The position numbers and the translations under genes were made by a program. From Anisus vortex (lineage: Eukaryota > Mollusca > Gastropoda > Planorbidae): 64,000 nt of DNA. The notes beneath the pieces are model-generated. The model searched no databases, had not been told where the DNA came from, and worked only from the letters and a program-made list of their open reading frames with translations. Location: contig OX421497.1 in the NCBI GenBank assembly GCA_949126835.1, forward strand, positions 20,739,409-20,803,408. Direction: 5' to 3'. Below, piece after piece: positions 37,486-48,607 of the stretch; the stretch's first letter is position 1; the number at the start of each line of letters is the position of its first letter.

Positions 37486-38480
37486 AAAACATGTTGTAAT
37501 TGGTACTAACCTTTATAAAAAATGTGGCGAGGATAATAGGCCTAAATAAAAAAAAGTCGAGAACACTTATTTGGACAATTATTAACAGCACCATATATAG
37601 TACTTGTAGCAATAACTAATCAAACACAACACAGAACATTTACAAAAAATAAACAAAATAATGACAATCTTTGACTACAAACTTAAAATACGCAATAAAA
37701 ATTATATTTTCTATCAAATTAACTCATATCTTGATGAGGTCTTATTTTTTCTTGATTTTTACATATGTTATAGAAGTCATAGTGTGATAAACGAATGAAA
37801 GTTTGTTTTTGAAATTGTTTATTTTTGAAAGAAATATTTAGATTTAAAAAAATGTCCTTAAAAAAGGACGCCAGCAACAAATGATACCGTGACATTGCAT
37901 GTTTGCGTGAAAAATAGGTGCTTATATCTCAAGGAAAAATAAATATTTTTTTAAGAATTTAATTTGGAATTATTAATTTATAGCTTTTCAAAACAATAAG
38001 ATAAGAAAATATTGTAATAAAACATTGACATTCAAGTGGCACCCTGGCACTGAATGGGTTAACTGAACAAACCAGGAAAACCAGTAACATCATTTAAAAC
38101 ACTAATGAAAATGCAAGACTAGACTCTGACCACAGAAAAGCATAGAAGTAGAAGGAGCGTATGTAATTTATAATATAAGATTATATAAATCATATTTAAT
38201 TTTTTTAAAGTATGCTTTATATAATAATATATGTTATCTTTTTGTGTGCATAATATGATGTAGATATTGTGATACTTGGCGTGATCACCTAGATAAAGAT
38301 ACATATGTATAATATATAGGCAGGTTAGCCAACAGAAGTTGATATCACTCATTGCTTATAACGAAATCTGATATTCTTTCATTAAAAAACATTATATAGG
38401 TCCAATGATTATATTAAAGGTTGTATAATAGCGTCTCCTCGTATTGTTTTCATCATACTGCATTGTAAATATCTTATTCC
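37486..38480. other. Interior of the large hAT element, nothing recognised
   Basis: AT-rich sequence without transposase similarity that I can see. Confidence 0.4.
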
Positions 38481-38484
38481 GTAT

Positions 38485-38990
38485 TGGTATTCTGGGCATC
38501 GGATAGGTCTTCTTTTATCATCGGATAGGTCTTCTGGGCAGCGGATTGGAATTCTGGGCAGCGTATTTGTATTCTGGGCATCGGCTAGGTCTTCAAGGCA
38601 TCGTATAGGTCTTCAAGGCAACGGATTGTATCTCCAGGCTACAATTGGGTCTTTTGGGCGCCAAATTAGTCTTCTGTGTAGCAGATTCATTGATCGGGGA
38701 GCTAATTCATCTTCTGGGCAGCAGATGTGTCTTCTGAGCAACATATTGATCTTACGGGCATCAGATAAGTCTTATGGGCACTAGATTGGTCTTATGTGTA
38801 ACGGATAGGTTTTATGGACAGCGTATTCGTCTGTAGGGCATCAGATTTGTATTTCGGGTAGCTGATGTGTCTTCTGGGTAGAGGATTGGTCTTCAGGGCA
38901 TCTGACAGATTTTGTGGGCAACAAATTGTTCATTTGGGCATGATATTGGTCTTCTGGGTATCGGCTTTGTCTTTTGGGCAATGTATCGGA
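38485..38990. repeat. Degenerate 20-bp tandem array inside the large hAT element
   Basis: About 25 diverged copies of GGTCTTCTGGGCAGCGGATT. Divergence is much higher than in the other arrays of the window, suggesting an old array. Confidence 0.88.
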
Positions 38991-38994
38991 GCCA

Positions 38995-40265
38995 GCAAAA
39001 GAAAAAAAAAAGCAAAAAAGGTTTGCTTCGATCCAATTGTAATAGAAAAAGAGTAGTCAGCTTTAGAAAGGAGAACTCAGTCTTTGTCGGCTGTATGATG
39101 TGTTCTGGGATCTAGTCAACACAAATTAGCTCAAACAATCTGTAAAGCTGAATAGTCTCATCTCAAATTCAAATACAAATGCAATACAAACATCATTTGT
39201 ATTTGATTTTAGATAATTATAAGTTATAAGAGACCTAGAATCTAGAAATTCACTAGAATGTCTTTAGTTACATCCTCTTCATTAAATTACATGGGGGATG
39301 AATCAATATATTGAGTGCATAATATAATATTCTTCTTCTATTTAAGTAATAGCATGTTGAATTGAGTAAAGTTTGTGATTTATGTTGAGAATAAAATAGA
39401 AATATGTACTAGAAGTAGTCTAATAATGTATATTTATCTATATAAATATGCAATGTGGTTTTAAAACTAGTTAATATGGACAAACAACATATAATTCCTA
39501 CTCAACTATATTCAAATATTAAAGACTCCATAATATATTCAAAACAAAAGATAAAAAAAACAAAACGTTTTTCTATGTTTTAGCAAAGAAAACACTAAAA
39601 AATTAATTTCAAGTCACGGTATCATTTGTTGCTGGCGTCCTTATAAAATGACAGATGGTTTTAACACCTCGGTGTAATTATTATTATTGTTTTAAACTAA
39701 ATATCTATGTTTATGTCTTCTAGGAACATTAGTTAACAAAGTCAATTTTTATCATTTTCATTTTTTAAAAAGTTTCACTTTTTCAGACGACTTTTTTTCT
39801 TCAATTTTATCAAACTCACGACATAAATTTGTTTCGAATCCAACAAAAACTAAAAGTAGACAAATGAAGATACAAATTAGAAAGATCAGTATACATGCTT
39901 AACATTCAATGAAAAAATTGCAAACAATTAACTTAATTTTATGTCTTAAATCGCATTTTACGAAGTGTCCTTAAAAAAATACGCCAGATGTAAATGGGTT
40001 AAATTAAATATAAGCTTATTCAATACATTGAAGATTAAACCAAATTCAATTCAAATAAATTTATTTCATAATAATTCGCATTTAAAGTTTAAGTATGAAT
40101 TATGAATTTTAAGTCTTAAACTAAACCAAAAATGGAACTTTATTTAAACAAAATCCAGATCACAAAAAAGAAAATATCAAATTGAATATTATATTAAATT
40201 TTATGTCAATAGTTATTTTATTTAAGAACTGATTCAATCCAAGTATACATTTCAAACAAAATAGT
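38995..40265. other. Interior of the large hAT element, nothing recognised
   Basis: AT-rich. GTATCATTTGTTGCTGGCGTCC at about 39617 is an inverted echo of GGACGCCAGCAACAAATGAT at about 37865, so part of the interior is an inverted repeat. Confidence 0.45.
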
Positions 40266-40268
40266 AGA

Positions 40269-41903
40269 TTAGAAGAATTTCTTTCTAAACTTTTTCACAC
40301 AGAATTCTTCTATAAGTTCATCAAAATCTATTTTTATGAAGGTCTCATTTTCGATGCACAAAATACTCAATACAGACAACCTCGTCAGGGAAATTTGCTT
40401 CTTAATTGATTTTTGATATTTTTAAGTCTTGAAAATTACCTTTCTCCAGTACAATTAGTGACTATTAAACTGACAAACAGCTGTAAGATTGTTTCCACAT
40501 TGGGGAAGGCCACTTGAATATGTTCTTTGAATATTGTTTGATACAAGTCTGTGCGACAATGTGGAACTTTGTGAAGGCTTATGCGTTTGTCTCACATATG
40601 TATGGAGATGAAATAGTTCTTCAGTAAGATTTTGGTTGACATCTTCTGGGTATTCTTGCATTAACAGCTCAACATCTCTTTGAAGTTTTACATTTGATTA
40701 TGTAAGATCGGCAAGAAAGGACAATATTTTCACTTCATCATCATAAACAGAAGCTCTTCTTCCTAAATTTGATTCGAGTGCATCTATTATAGGAATAAAT
40801 GATTTAATCATAAATTTAGCACTTGAAGAGAGTTCGTAAGGCATCACCAGGGTCAGATGAATTTTCGTAATTCCATTAAATTGCCGTTTACTTCTTATTA
40901 TCCCTCTGGTAGTTCTATATTCAGTATTTGGCAACGTGTTTTTTGTTTGTTGCTCAAGTCCATCAAAATCTTCCCTAATTGACAAGTCTTAACAAATATC
41001 CCTGCATAAAAGGTCGACAAAAAAGACATTTCCGGTCTTATTCGATCATTTACTTCGAAACATGTCTGTGCGCTATTGGTTGTACGAAAATATGTAGGCC
41101 TACATAATTAAATTTGTATTTCATTTCCAAAAGATGGCGACAAAAGAAAACGATGGATTGTGAATGTCAGATTTGAAAAATCACATATTTATAGGCCTAA
41201 TCCCAAACTTATTCATTGATGCAAAAGAATTTTCGTGTTGTTGTTTTTTATGAATCTCCGCATTGTGTTTTTTAATTACCAGGGACGCAACTCTTGACTA
41301 ATTTATTTTATAAAGAAAAGCTATATTTAGCCTAACGCGACCAACACTTTGAGTATTAATTATCGCCTACTCACTTTTGATGTTAAAAACGGATTCCTCA
41401 TAACTAATCTTGTAGCCGTTGTATATTTCTAAAAGACCAGAACTGGCCGTCGAGGTTGAAATCGATTGTCAAACACCACCAAAAGCATAGTAGTTGTTTA
41501 CGAAAATGGCGGGAAATGTCAATGGAAGTTCATGATCTGTTCCATTTTAAAAGGTCACACCACATTAAGACTTGTCAATTTCACATAAAATATCCAAAAG
41601 TGACCTGTATCAATCTGCACAACTACTAAGTAAAATATTAGGTCTTTGAAGAATTTTATTTACTCTTAAAAATTGTATTCAATTCCAAAAATGGAGCATA
41701 AACACGAATTCAAATTTTTCCATTTTATCTAAAAGATTGTTGGCCCTTAATCTATTTATACCCATTGTATTATTATCTGAATGTAAATAATTGAGTGCAT
41801 GGATGATATCATTATAATTGTCTAAAATAGTTTCTGTAGCTTTTGAGTGTGCCTCCCACCTAGTCTCTGATAAATATTTAGGCACCTTAAAATGAGGTTT
41901 CAA
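40269..41903 (-). pseudogene. Decayed hAT transposase (ZMYM1-like)
   Basis: Three pieces lie in order on the minus strand. The first (41679-41903) begins MKPHFKVPKYLSETRWEAHS, the L-S-x-T-R-W signature of ZMYM1-like/hAT transposases, followed by helices with NYNDIIHALNYL. The second (40698-40985) carries SIREDFDGLEQQTK. An in-frame stop then precedes QEYPEDVNQNLTEELFHLH. Finally, after frameshifts, comes a C-terminal hAT dimerisation region with FSRLKNIKNQLRS and IDFDELIEEF near 40275-40440. A 596-bp element (40981-41576) interrupts the frame. The N-terminal zinc-finger part is missing, and the stop and frameshifts make it non-functional. The enzyme would have cut and joined transposon ends in the nucleus. 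Confidence 0.85.
40981..41576. mobile_element. Short TIR element (596 bp) nested in the transposase
   Basis: GACAAGTCTTAA at the left and TTAAGACTTGTC at the right form a perfect 12-bp inverted repeat. AATT flanks both ends (40977-40980 and 41577-41580) as a possible 4-bp target duplication. The transposase reading resumes on either side, which supports insertion. The superfamily is unclear. Confidence 0.72.
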
Positions 41904-42670
41904 ATATGATTTCAGAACTTTATTGAATTTTATTTCCCCGTATTTTCAGGCCAGTGTTTTAGTGTTCACTGTTTTTAGAATAGTGTAATTTATATTTTGC
42001 TAACAATTTGAATGTAGGCCCCTCTTGATCTTGAGGCCCCTCTTGATCTTGAGGCCCTAGGCTGAAGCCTTGATAGCCTATGGGGAAATCCGGCCCTGAG
42101 TGTTTGATGGGTAGTGTAAGATTGACTATTAAAAAGCGCTGTTACAAACGGACACTTTTTGGGACGTCTTAGTAATCTTTGACGCGTCATGACTAAGACG
42201 CGCTTCCCCAAAGAATAGCTTCTTATGCCGAATAATATGACATCGAGGCTACATAATAAGCTTAGGCCTACTGCATTATCATTTATGGTGCTATTGGCAC
42301 TCATGGTGCTGGCAAACTTATTGCAACCAACATAGATAAAGGGAAATGTCTGACCACTAAATGCTCGGAACGGAATAATTTACAAACTAGCTAGACTATC
42401 TAAATATCAATCGATCTTTTCGTTTAGCTTGGCCTATCTATCTATGTAGGCCTATAGCCTATATTTATATATGTATATCTGTTTTTTTTTTATCTATCTA
42501 AACGAGCTAAATACATAAACAGCAGGCCTAATTATGACACCATGATATCATTCGACTCTTTGCCCTTCTTTTCTTTTGACAGGTATGCAATAAAACATAA
42601 AATGCTTATGCTGAAATAATTATTGAAATAGGCCTTACTTTAGAATTGTAAAGTCTAGAGTAGTGTAGAC

Positions 42671-43305
42671 CAAGGTGGGCGAATAACGGCCTGCCACTAT
42701 GTAGCATTCTGCTCACCAGTGCATACAAGTGTAATACTTTCTCAAGTATGAAATTTGACTAATGTCAAAACAGATATTTCATGACAGATTTAAGTCTTCA
42801 AACATTATTAAGAATCAGCACAATCAGCTTGAAAGAAGATTTTTAACAAACTAGCTAATGACTACAGTCAACTACATTAGTCTTAATTAATATGATTAAC
42901 ACTGTTCTTAATGCCATTCATAATGCGTACATTTTTTCAAATATTTACATTTTGACAGTCTGGTGAGGTGTAAGTAAAGCCGGCTGGTCCAGCGGTTAGT
43001 TCACCGGACTGTCACCCAAAATCCAACTGACACGTCGCGGGTTCTATCCCTGCCACCGACGGATCCCTGTCACCCTGCAGGAGTTTTGGGCCTAGTTGAC
43101 GTAATAATCTTCTATCTAGAAGGAACGTCTGTAAACTTATAAGATAAGAAGTAAGATTTAAAACTAGCAAGGTAGGCTATGATTTATAATGAACTAATCA
43201 CTATGTAAAAAAAAAAAAGAAGTCTTTGTAAGTACCTATCTGGCCCAGTAGCCAAGTACAGTGTGACCATCCGGCCCACTTAGGAAAGTAATTGTCCACC
43301 TCCTG
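42671..43305. mobile_element. Worn hAT-like element carrying a nested SINE
   Basis: The left end CAAGGTGGGCGAATAACGGC and the inverted right end CAGGAGGTGGACAATTAC are related. The flanks GTGTAGAC and ATCTAGAT match at only five of eight, so the boundaries are tentative. A family-2 SINE sits inside at 42979. Confidence 0.5.
42979..43152 (+). mobile_element. tRNA-derived SINE, family 2
   Basis: It starts GCCGGCTGGTCCAGCGGTTA (box A region) and has GCGGGTTCTATCCCTGCC (box B region). The body contains GGATCCCTGTCACCCTGCAG and a 3' part with GAACGTCTGTAAACTTATAA. An inverted second copy is at 45754-45893. Confidence 0.85.
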
Positions 43306-43573
43306 ATCTAGATCCTTTACGTCTAAATGACGTCATATGTCTTGACCCCTGGTGCATTACCCAGTAGAGAAAATAGATTTAAAAATATCGCTTGTGCTAA
43401 AGAGGCGACGCCTGTACAATTTATATAAAGTTTCCCTTAATTATTGTTATTTTTATTTTCAATTTTTAGTTGCGCAGTCTTGAAAGGAAAGGGGAGGTAA
43501 TACACATAAGGCATTCACCGATATAAGCAGAATACAGTTATGTCCCCTCCCGTTTTATTTTTATATTATAGAG

Positions 43574-43640
43574 CAGCGATTGCGAATCTATGGCACGCGT
43601 GCTACAGTTGGCACACAGAGCCATTTCTGTGGGCACCCGA
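43574..43640. mobile_element. hAT-like left end
   Basis: CAGCGATTGCGAATCTATGG followed by GGCACGCGTG and TTGGCACACAG matches the subterminal style of the 864 family. No right end was identified. It lies 200 bp upstream of a transposase fragment and probably belongs to the same damaged copy. Confidence 0.55.
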
Positions 43641-43839
43641 ATATTTACAAAAAAAAAAATGGAACAGCTTAGTTATCGTCGATTTAAAACGGCCATTTCG
43701 TCGGATCGACGTTGCCATCGTCGATTTGTTAAAATAGGTTTATTAAAGTCGTTTATTTTCGCCGCCATTCGTTTTATTGTAATTTTAAGTATAATACTTT
43801 ACTCGTGTACAATAATGTCAGGTGGATGACCACTCTCTT

Positions 43840-44070
43840 ATTCTTAATCGCTCCCTGTGGAGCATAAGGCAGCAACAAAGTTCCGCCATGCCTCCTATTC
43901 TGGACAAGCCATCTGATCTCATGCCACGAGGACGAGTATTGAAGAGATTTGTAGCATTCTGGGATGACATTAGACTGTTTATGATTCAAAAGGGGCAGGA
44001 TTATCCACGGCTCAATGATGTCAAATTAATGATTAAATATGATTTAATAATTATGGTCAAAGGGAAATAA
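43840..44070 (+). pseudogene. hAT transposase fragment (GTF2IRD2/ZBED-like)
   Basis: An open stretch contains RVLKRFVAFWDDIRLFMIQK and DYPRLNDVKLM. This resembles the region of Charlie-type hAT transposases where a helix ends in a Y-P-x-L-x-D motif. The frame stops soon afterwards and the catalytic and dimerisation parts are absent. The similarity is recognised by eye only. Confidence 0.45.
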
Positions 44071-44227
44071 TCAATATAATTAAGTCAACTATTAAGACGC
44101 ATGAGTTATCTCTTTTTTTAATGTTAAATGATTGTTTTCCCAAGCCAATCATTCTTTTACATGATGTTAAAACCTAAAAGCAGCAGATATTGACCTAAAA
44201 AAAGCCATAACTTCATAAAATGAAGAA

Positions 44228-44305
44228 CAGCTTTCTTAAAAGTACTCCACACCCACACTTACACAATGAATTGAAAACTTTGCTTGAATTTGACAAAGAA
44301 GTCAA
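44228..44305. repeat. Dispersed repeat, copy 2
   Basis: Matches 36095-36176 (see that entry). The open frame that crosses it (44220-44477) is not supported as a gene. Confidence 0.78.
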
Positions 44306-44554
44306 ACAAAAAACACAACAATCCCCTTGCATATGTGGCCACGCACAACTGCTGAACGCTGATTTACTAGCCCTACACACCAACACAAAGTTCAATTTGT
44401 TTTTTCCTATTCACCACCAGTACCAGCATTCGATGTCTGTTCCTGCAGATGCCATTGAGCCTTTCATGGTTTTATAAACTTAATCATCGATTTGGTTAAG
44501 TTGTTTTCTTTTAGATATTTTGTTATTGAGACTAACAGATTTAGTAAAACAAAG

Positions 44555-44740
44555 TATCTCGTTCATCGGTTTCTGTGGCCACGGCATACTATGTGATTGT
44601 TTGGCCAGCACTATGCACAGCTGCCTTTACTTTACCCCAACAAAGATCAGTACCCATCAGAACTGGGTAGACTCAGGGACACCCTATAGACTCGGGAAAA
44701 AATTTTAGCCTGTACCAGGATTCGAACCCAGGACTATATT
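44555..44740 (-). mobile_element. tRNA-derived SINE, family 1, 5'-truncated
   Basis: The minus strand carries box B GGGTTCGAATCC, the GGGTGTCCCTGAG body and the conserved GTAAAGTAAAGGCAGCTGTG and GCCGTGGCCACAGAAACCGA segments. Box A is missing. Confidence 0.85.
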
Positions 44741-44744
44741 TAAA

Positions 44745-45750
44745 CTATACATAAAAAAAAAAATCAATTGATAATTTGTTATTCGTATTATATGAATTTA
44801 TTGATTTCAAGTAAATTAATTTTTTTTATTTTTAAAAAGAAAAAAAAACACAATTTAAATAAATCCTAGTTGCATACTTAATCAGAATTAAACACAAATA
44901 ATATTGAAATATCACAGCAATATATTGATTACACTCTCCTCTCGCCCCCAAGAAAAATCGTCAACACTTTTAGGAGATTTTAATGTCTTTTTAAAACACA
45001 TTTCATTTTAAGCGTTCAACAAAATTATGAACATGAAAAAAGGAGACACATGAGCAAAAAAAAAACTGATAAGAAAACTTGTTTAGCAAAAGTAGATAAA
45101 TAGTCCAATACATTTTCGTAGACACACTTTAAGGATGCGATACAGCTGTACAATAAATTTAAATACGTTTGGACATATAAAATACAGAAATAAAATCTAA
45201 GAATGATGACACGCGTTAATTCAATCATTCGAAGGCACACTGTACACAAATATTAGTAATGCAATAATTGTTTTATACAAATCTTTCTACGTAACTAGGT
45301 TTATTTAATACAATCACTGATTCATTGGGACCGAAATCTTGATGTTCAGATCATGAGAAAAAATATCACGCTTCATGCTTTGAATTATGATCATTGTAAG
45401 AATACGATTGATAAATTAAGCTCATGTATATTTTGTATTTATTTTAATTGTACCTTTGTACTACTAATAATAATAATAAATTATGCCTACTGGCAAAACA
45501 TCGCAACAAATATATTGTAAGCTCAGAGCCATCGTCAATCAAAGCGCATTTGAAATCAAACAATAAGGACATACATAGAACAATAATTAGTATAAAAAAA
45601 AACATGCAAAATCACCATGACATTTAAAGTTTTTACATAAGAATGTAATGAAATGAAGACTATAGATACAATAAAAAAAAGAATGAAATTTAAATAAACA
45701 TACGCGCGTACACACACATTTAGACAAATGTCTGAAAAACAAATTATTCT
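44745..45750. other. No supported feature
   Basis: Very AT-rich; no exon or repeat assigned. Confidence 0.45.
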
Positions 45751-45753
45751 TAT

Positions 45754-45893
45754 ATCTTATAAGTTTTACAGACGTTCCTTCCCAAAACTCCTGCAGGGCG
45801 ACAGGGATCCGTCGGTGGCAGGGCTAGAACCCGCGACCTGTCAGTTGGTTTTTGGTTGACAGTCCGGTGAATTAACCGCTGGACCAGCCGGCT
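45754..45893 (-). mobile_element. tRNA-derived SINE, family 2
   Basis: Inverted relative to 42979. On the minus strand it begins GCCGGCTGGTCCAGCGGTTA and has GCGGGTTCTAGCCCTGCC, then GGATCCCTGTCGCCCTGCAG, ending before ACTTATAAGATAT. It lies in the 3' flank of the gene at 46316-52002. Confidence 0.87.
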
Positions 45894-46022
45894 TCACAAC
45901 CGGCTTATTCGAATGGTTTCAAAAGATCATTGTTATCGTCTCCAATGAAAACAAGCTCACAATCGCACCCTTAAACCCTTTTTGCAATGATCGGGTGTTT
46001 CCACTAAAAAGTTGTATAATTC

Positions 46023-46028
46023 TTTATT
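46023..46028 (-). terminator. Possible polyadenylation signal of the 423-residue gene
   Basis: AATAAA on the minus strand about 290 bp beyond the stop codon. In sequence this AT-rich such hexamers are common, so support is weak. Confidence 0.3.
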
Positions 46029-46315
46029 TAATTAAAAAGAAGAAAAACCAGTAAACATATAGGCCCTATTTCAGTCTATCACAACTAGGAATCGGCTTAG
46101 GGCTTAGCATATAATGGCATATATTATAATATTGATAATTATAATTAAGTAATCAATAAAACATGAAAATGATTGTCCACATACATTTTCTCCTCGGGGC
46201 AAGGCTTATGTTTATACTTTTTAAATAAAAAAAGAGGATTTAATACAGCAACAAGTAGGATTCTTTTTTTATAGCATCATTAGTAAGGCTATGTTGAAAT
46301 TGAAGAGTTTCTTCT

Positions 46316-47298
46316 TCAAGTAGCTGATTGTACGATAGATGGCGTTTTTCTATTGTTTATGTCATTCGCAGTAGGTCTATAGTTTTCATTCGTTACCTTT
46401 TCAGTGATAGTAGGTCTATAGTTTGTATTTACTGGATGGTCAATGTCATTGGGTCTATACATTTGATTGGTTGGGTTGGCGTCAGGCCTAGCAGTTTGAT
46501 TGGCTGGCTTGTCAGCGGTAAAATAGTTTTCATTGGCCGGTTTGATTTCGGTATATTTTGGTGGGGCTGGGTTGTTACCGAGAGCCTCCCTGGCTGTCAG
46601 ACTGGCGACACCCGGGGGACACAGGTTCTGGGGCCACAGCTCGTGCAGCTTGGACAGTTTTCCAGCGTCGATCATGCTGTCCACGTCTGCTTCTTTGATA
46701 GCCGTGTCCATGGACTTGGTAGGTCGGTACTCCCACAGGCGAAGCACCGGTCGATCCTCCCCAAGATGGCAGACAAGAAGGCCGCAGACCATATCGTCAG
46801 GGTCCGCCAGGCCGTTCTGGATGACCATCGCCTTGACCAGACAGAGCTCGCAGACGTCCATCGGACGTGGGGTCGGCATGCCCGTGACCTTGATGTTGAT
46901 GGCGTACAAGATGCCCCCTTTCCGACATATGACGTCGACCTGGCCGGTCAGAACACGAACCAGGTTGGAGACCTTGACGTGAGCGGTCAGTCTGACATTG
47001 ACAGCCTCAAAATTGTCAAACCACGAGTCCAGTTTCTTGTCGAAGAGCTTGCAGAGGTGCCCGCAGAAGGTGGACTCCAGATCTAAGAAATATTTGGAGC
47101 TGGTCTGCCTGAAAATGTCCACGGCACCTTTAGACTTGAGCAGGGCTATGATGGAATGAAAGAATTGCTTCCCCTGTTCTTCACGACCGACGTGTGTCAG
47201 GAAGTACTCGTATTTTTCCCGCGTCGTCTCGTGGCGCGCCAAGTCTAGGCGGCACGCTTCTCTTCGTATCAGAAATGTTTCCCAGAGTTCTCTGCGCT
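46316..47298 (-). CDS. Last exon of the 423-residue protein gene
   Basis: The acceptor is TTTCATTTACAG; the exon completes a Glu codon (G|AG) and continues RRELWETFLIRREAC. It encodes residues 97-423, including the PD-(D/E)XK-like core (Asp218, Asn231, Lys233, Glu247) and the NYRPT-rich tail, and ends in a stop. This block is far less AT-rich than its surroundings, which supports coding. The antisense frame at 46328-47086 is a shadow. Confidence 0.85.
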
Positions 47299-48565
47299 CT
47301 GTAAATGAAACAAACAAAAACAAAATTATTATTTAAAAAAGTAACGGAATTTTATTGTAATATCGTTAATGCTTTTAACTGAAAAATTAACTGTCCCATT
47401 TCAATGACAATAAATTGAGTTTTTAAATTGATGATAAGCTTTTATTAAGTGAAAAAAACAAACAGCCTCGTCCGGTAATTATTTGACAAAGATAAATTAA
47501 CATGGTGTATTAAATTATTGCAAGGACCAGTACTGGTTCCTGTTTCATATTCCATTATGTCCCTTAATCTTTTGGACCATCGAGTCTCCAGAGATGATAA
47601 AATGATATTCTCGATATTCTCTGCTGTTCTCGTTAAATTACCCAAAGTGACTTATACCCATTCATAAATTTAGTCGTCCCATCTCTCTGTCATCCTCCAC
47701 CCTCCAACCAAAGACTATAATAAGATGGACGGCTTGTTATATTTTTAGAGCTGTATAGTTAGTTTGCACATGCGAGGTCTTCAATACGTCCTCAAGTTTT
47801 CCGGTGCACACCAGTGACTATAATGAGATGGACCGCTTGTTCCATTATTAGAGCTTAAGACTTGTTTTTTTTCCCGTGCGCACACTGTCTTTAATTATGA
47901 TTCCTAAACTCCCTTGGAGACTTCCGCTGTATACAACTTTCGATTTTAATCCTAATTTTCCGTTGAGAAAATCTTTGCGAATTACTAATCCAGAAGTCTA
48001 GAGGACGTAGTGCGATCGGAAATTCCGAAAAGAAGATATTCGAGTCATCAAAGAGATAAAATATTAAAGCTAACGGTCCATCATATTATAGTATTTGCTC
48101 TAACCATGTAGAGCTTGTAGAGTGGACTATAGATCTAATATACGGCATTCTACTGTGCCAGAAAATATCAAACCTCTACAATTTGAGAGAAACTGATGAT
48201 GAAAAATAGTTTCACTAGCCTATATAAAGTATACAATAAAAACAAAGAAAACACAAAACTAAACAATATAAAATAAGACAAGAGGCTGGTCCAGATTTTT
48301 CTCTTTGTATTTACAAAATGTCGAACAATAATGTTACACTATACATTTATTTTTAAAGAACAACCGGCTGCCACAATTATTTGAAAATATTTCAGAGTTT
48401 ATATTATGATCTCTTTAACTGAGCAAAGAGAAAAGACACAATCATGTAGTCCGATTGTGTAATTGTTTATTGTGCATCTGGTATGGCGTAGTCGTGTATT
48501 GGGTAACCGTTTTATGTGTTGTGTATTGAATAATCAAGTATTGTTTAATCATTTATTGTGTGTGT

Positions 48566-48607
<42 letters not shown>

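Larger units (their letters stand above)
36239..42098. mobile_element. 5.86-kb hAT transposon with perfect 8-bp target duplication
   Basis: The left end CAGGGCCGGATTTAG is matched at the right by the inverted AAATCCGGCCCTG. Near each end lie GAGGCCCTAGGCT and its inverted counterpart AGGCCCTAGGCTGAAGCC. AGTGTTTG occurs directly on both sides (36231-36238 and 42099-42106), a perfect hAT target duplication. Inside are a decayed transposase on the minus strand (40269-41903), a nested hAT element (36382-37477), a nested element with GACAAGTCTTAA ends (40981-41576) and a degenerate 20-bp tandem array (38485-38990). About 200 bp separate the right terminus from the first recognisable transposase codons, so the N-terminal part appears deleted. 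It is not autonomous in its present state. Confidence 0.93.

Noticed and set aside
41990..42304. 104-codon minus-strand frame at the right end of the large hAT element
   Set aside because: It crosses the transposon terminus and its target duplication, and repeats a short Arg-Ser-Arg-Gly word encoded by a subterminal DNA repeat.
46328..47086. 252-codon plus-strand frame opposite the last exon of the 423-residue gene
   Set aside because: Antisense shadow; the minus-strand frame has matching splice phases and protein-like features.
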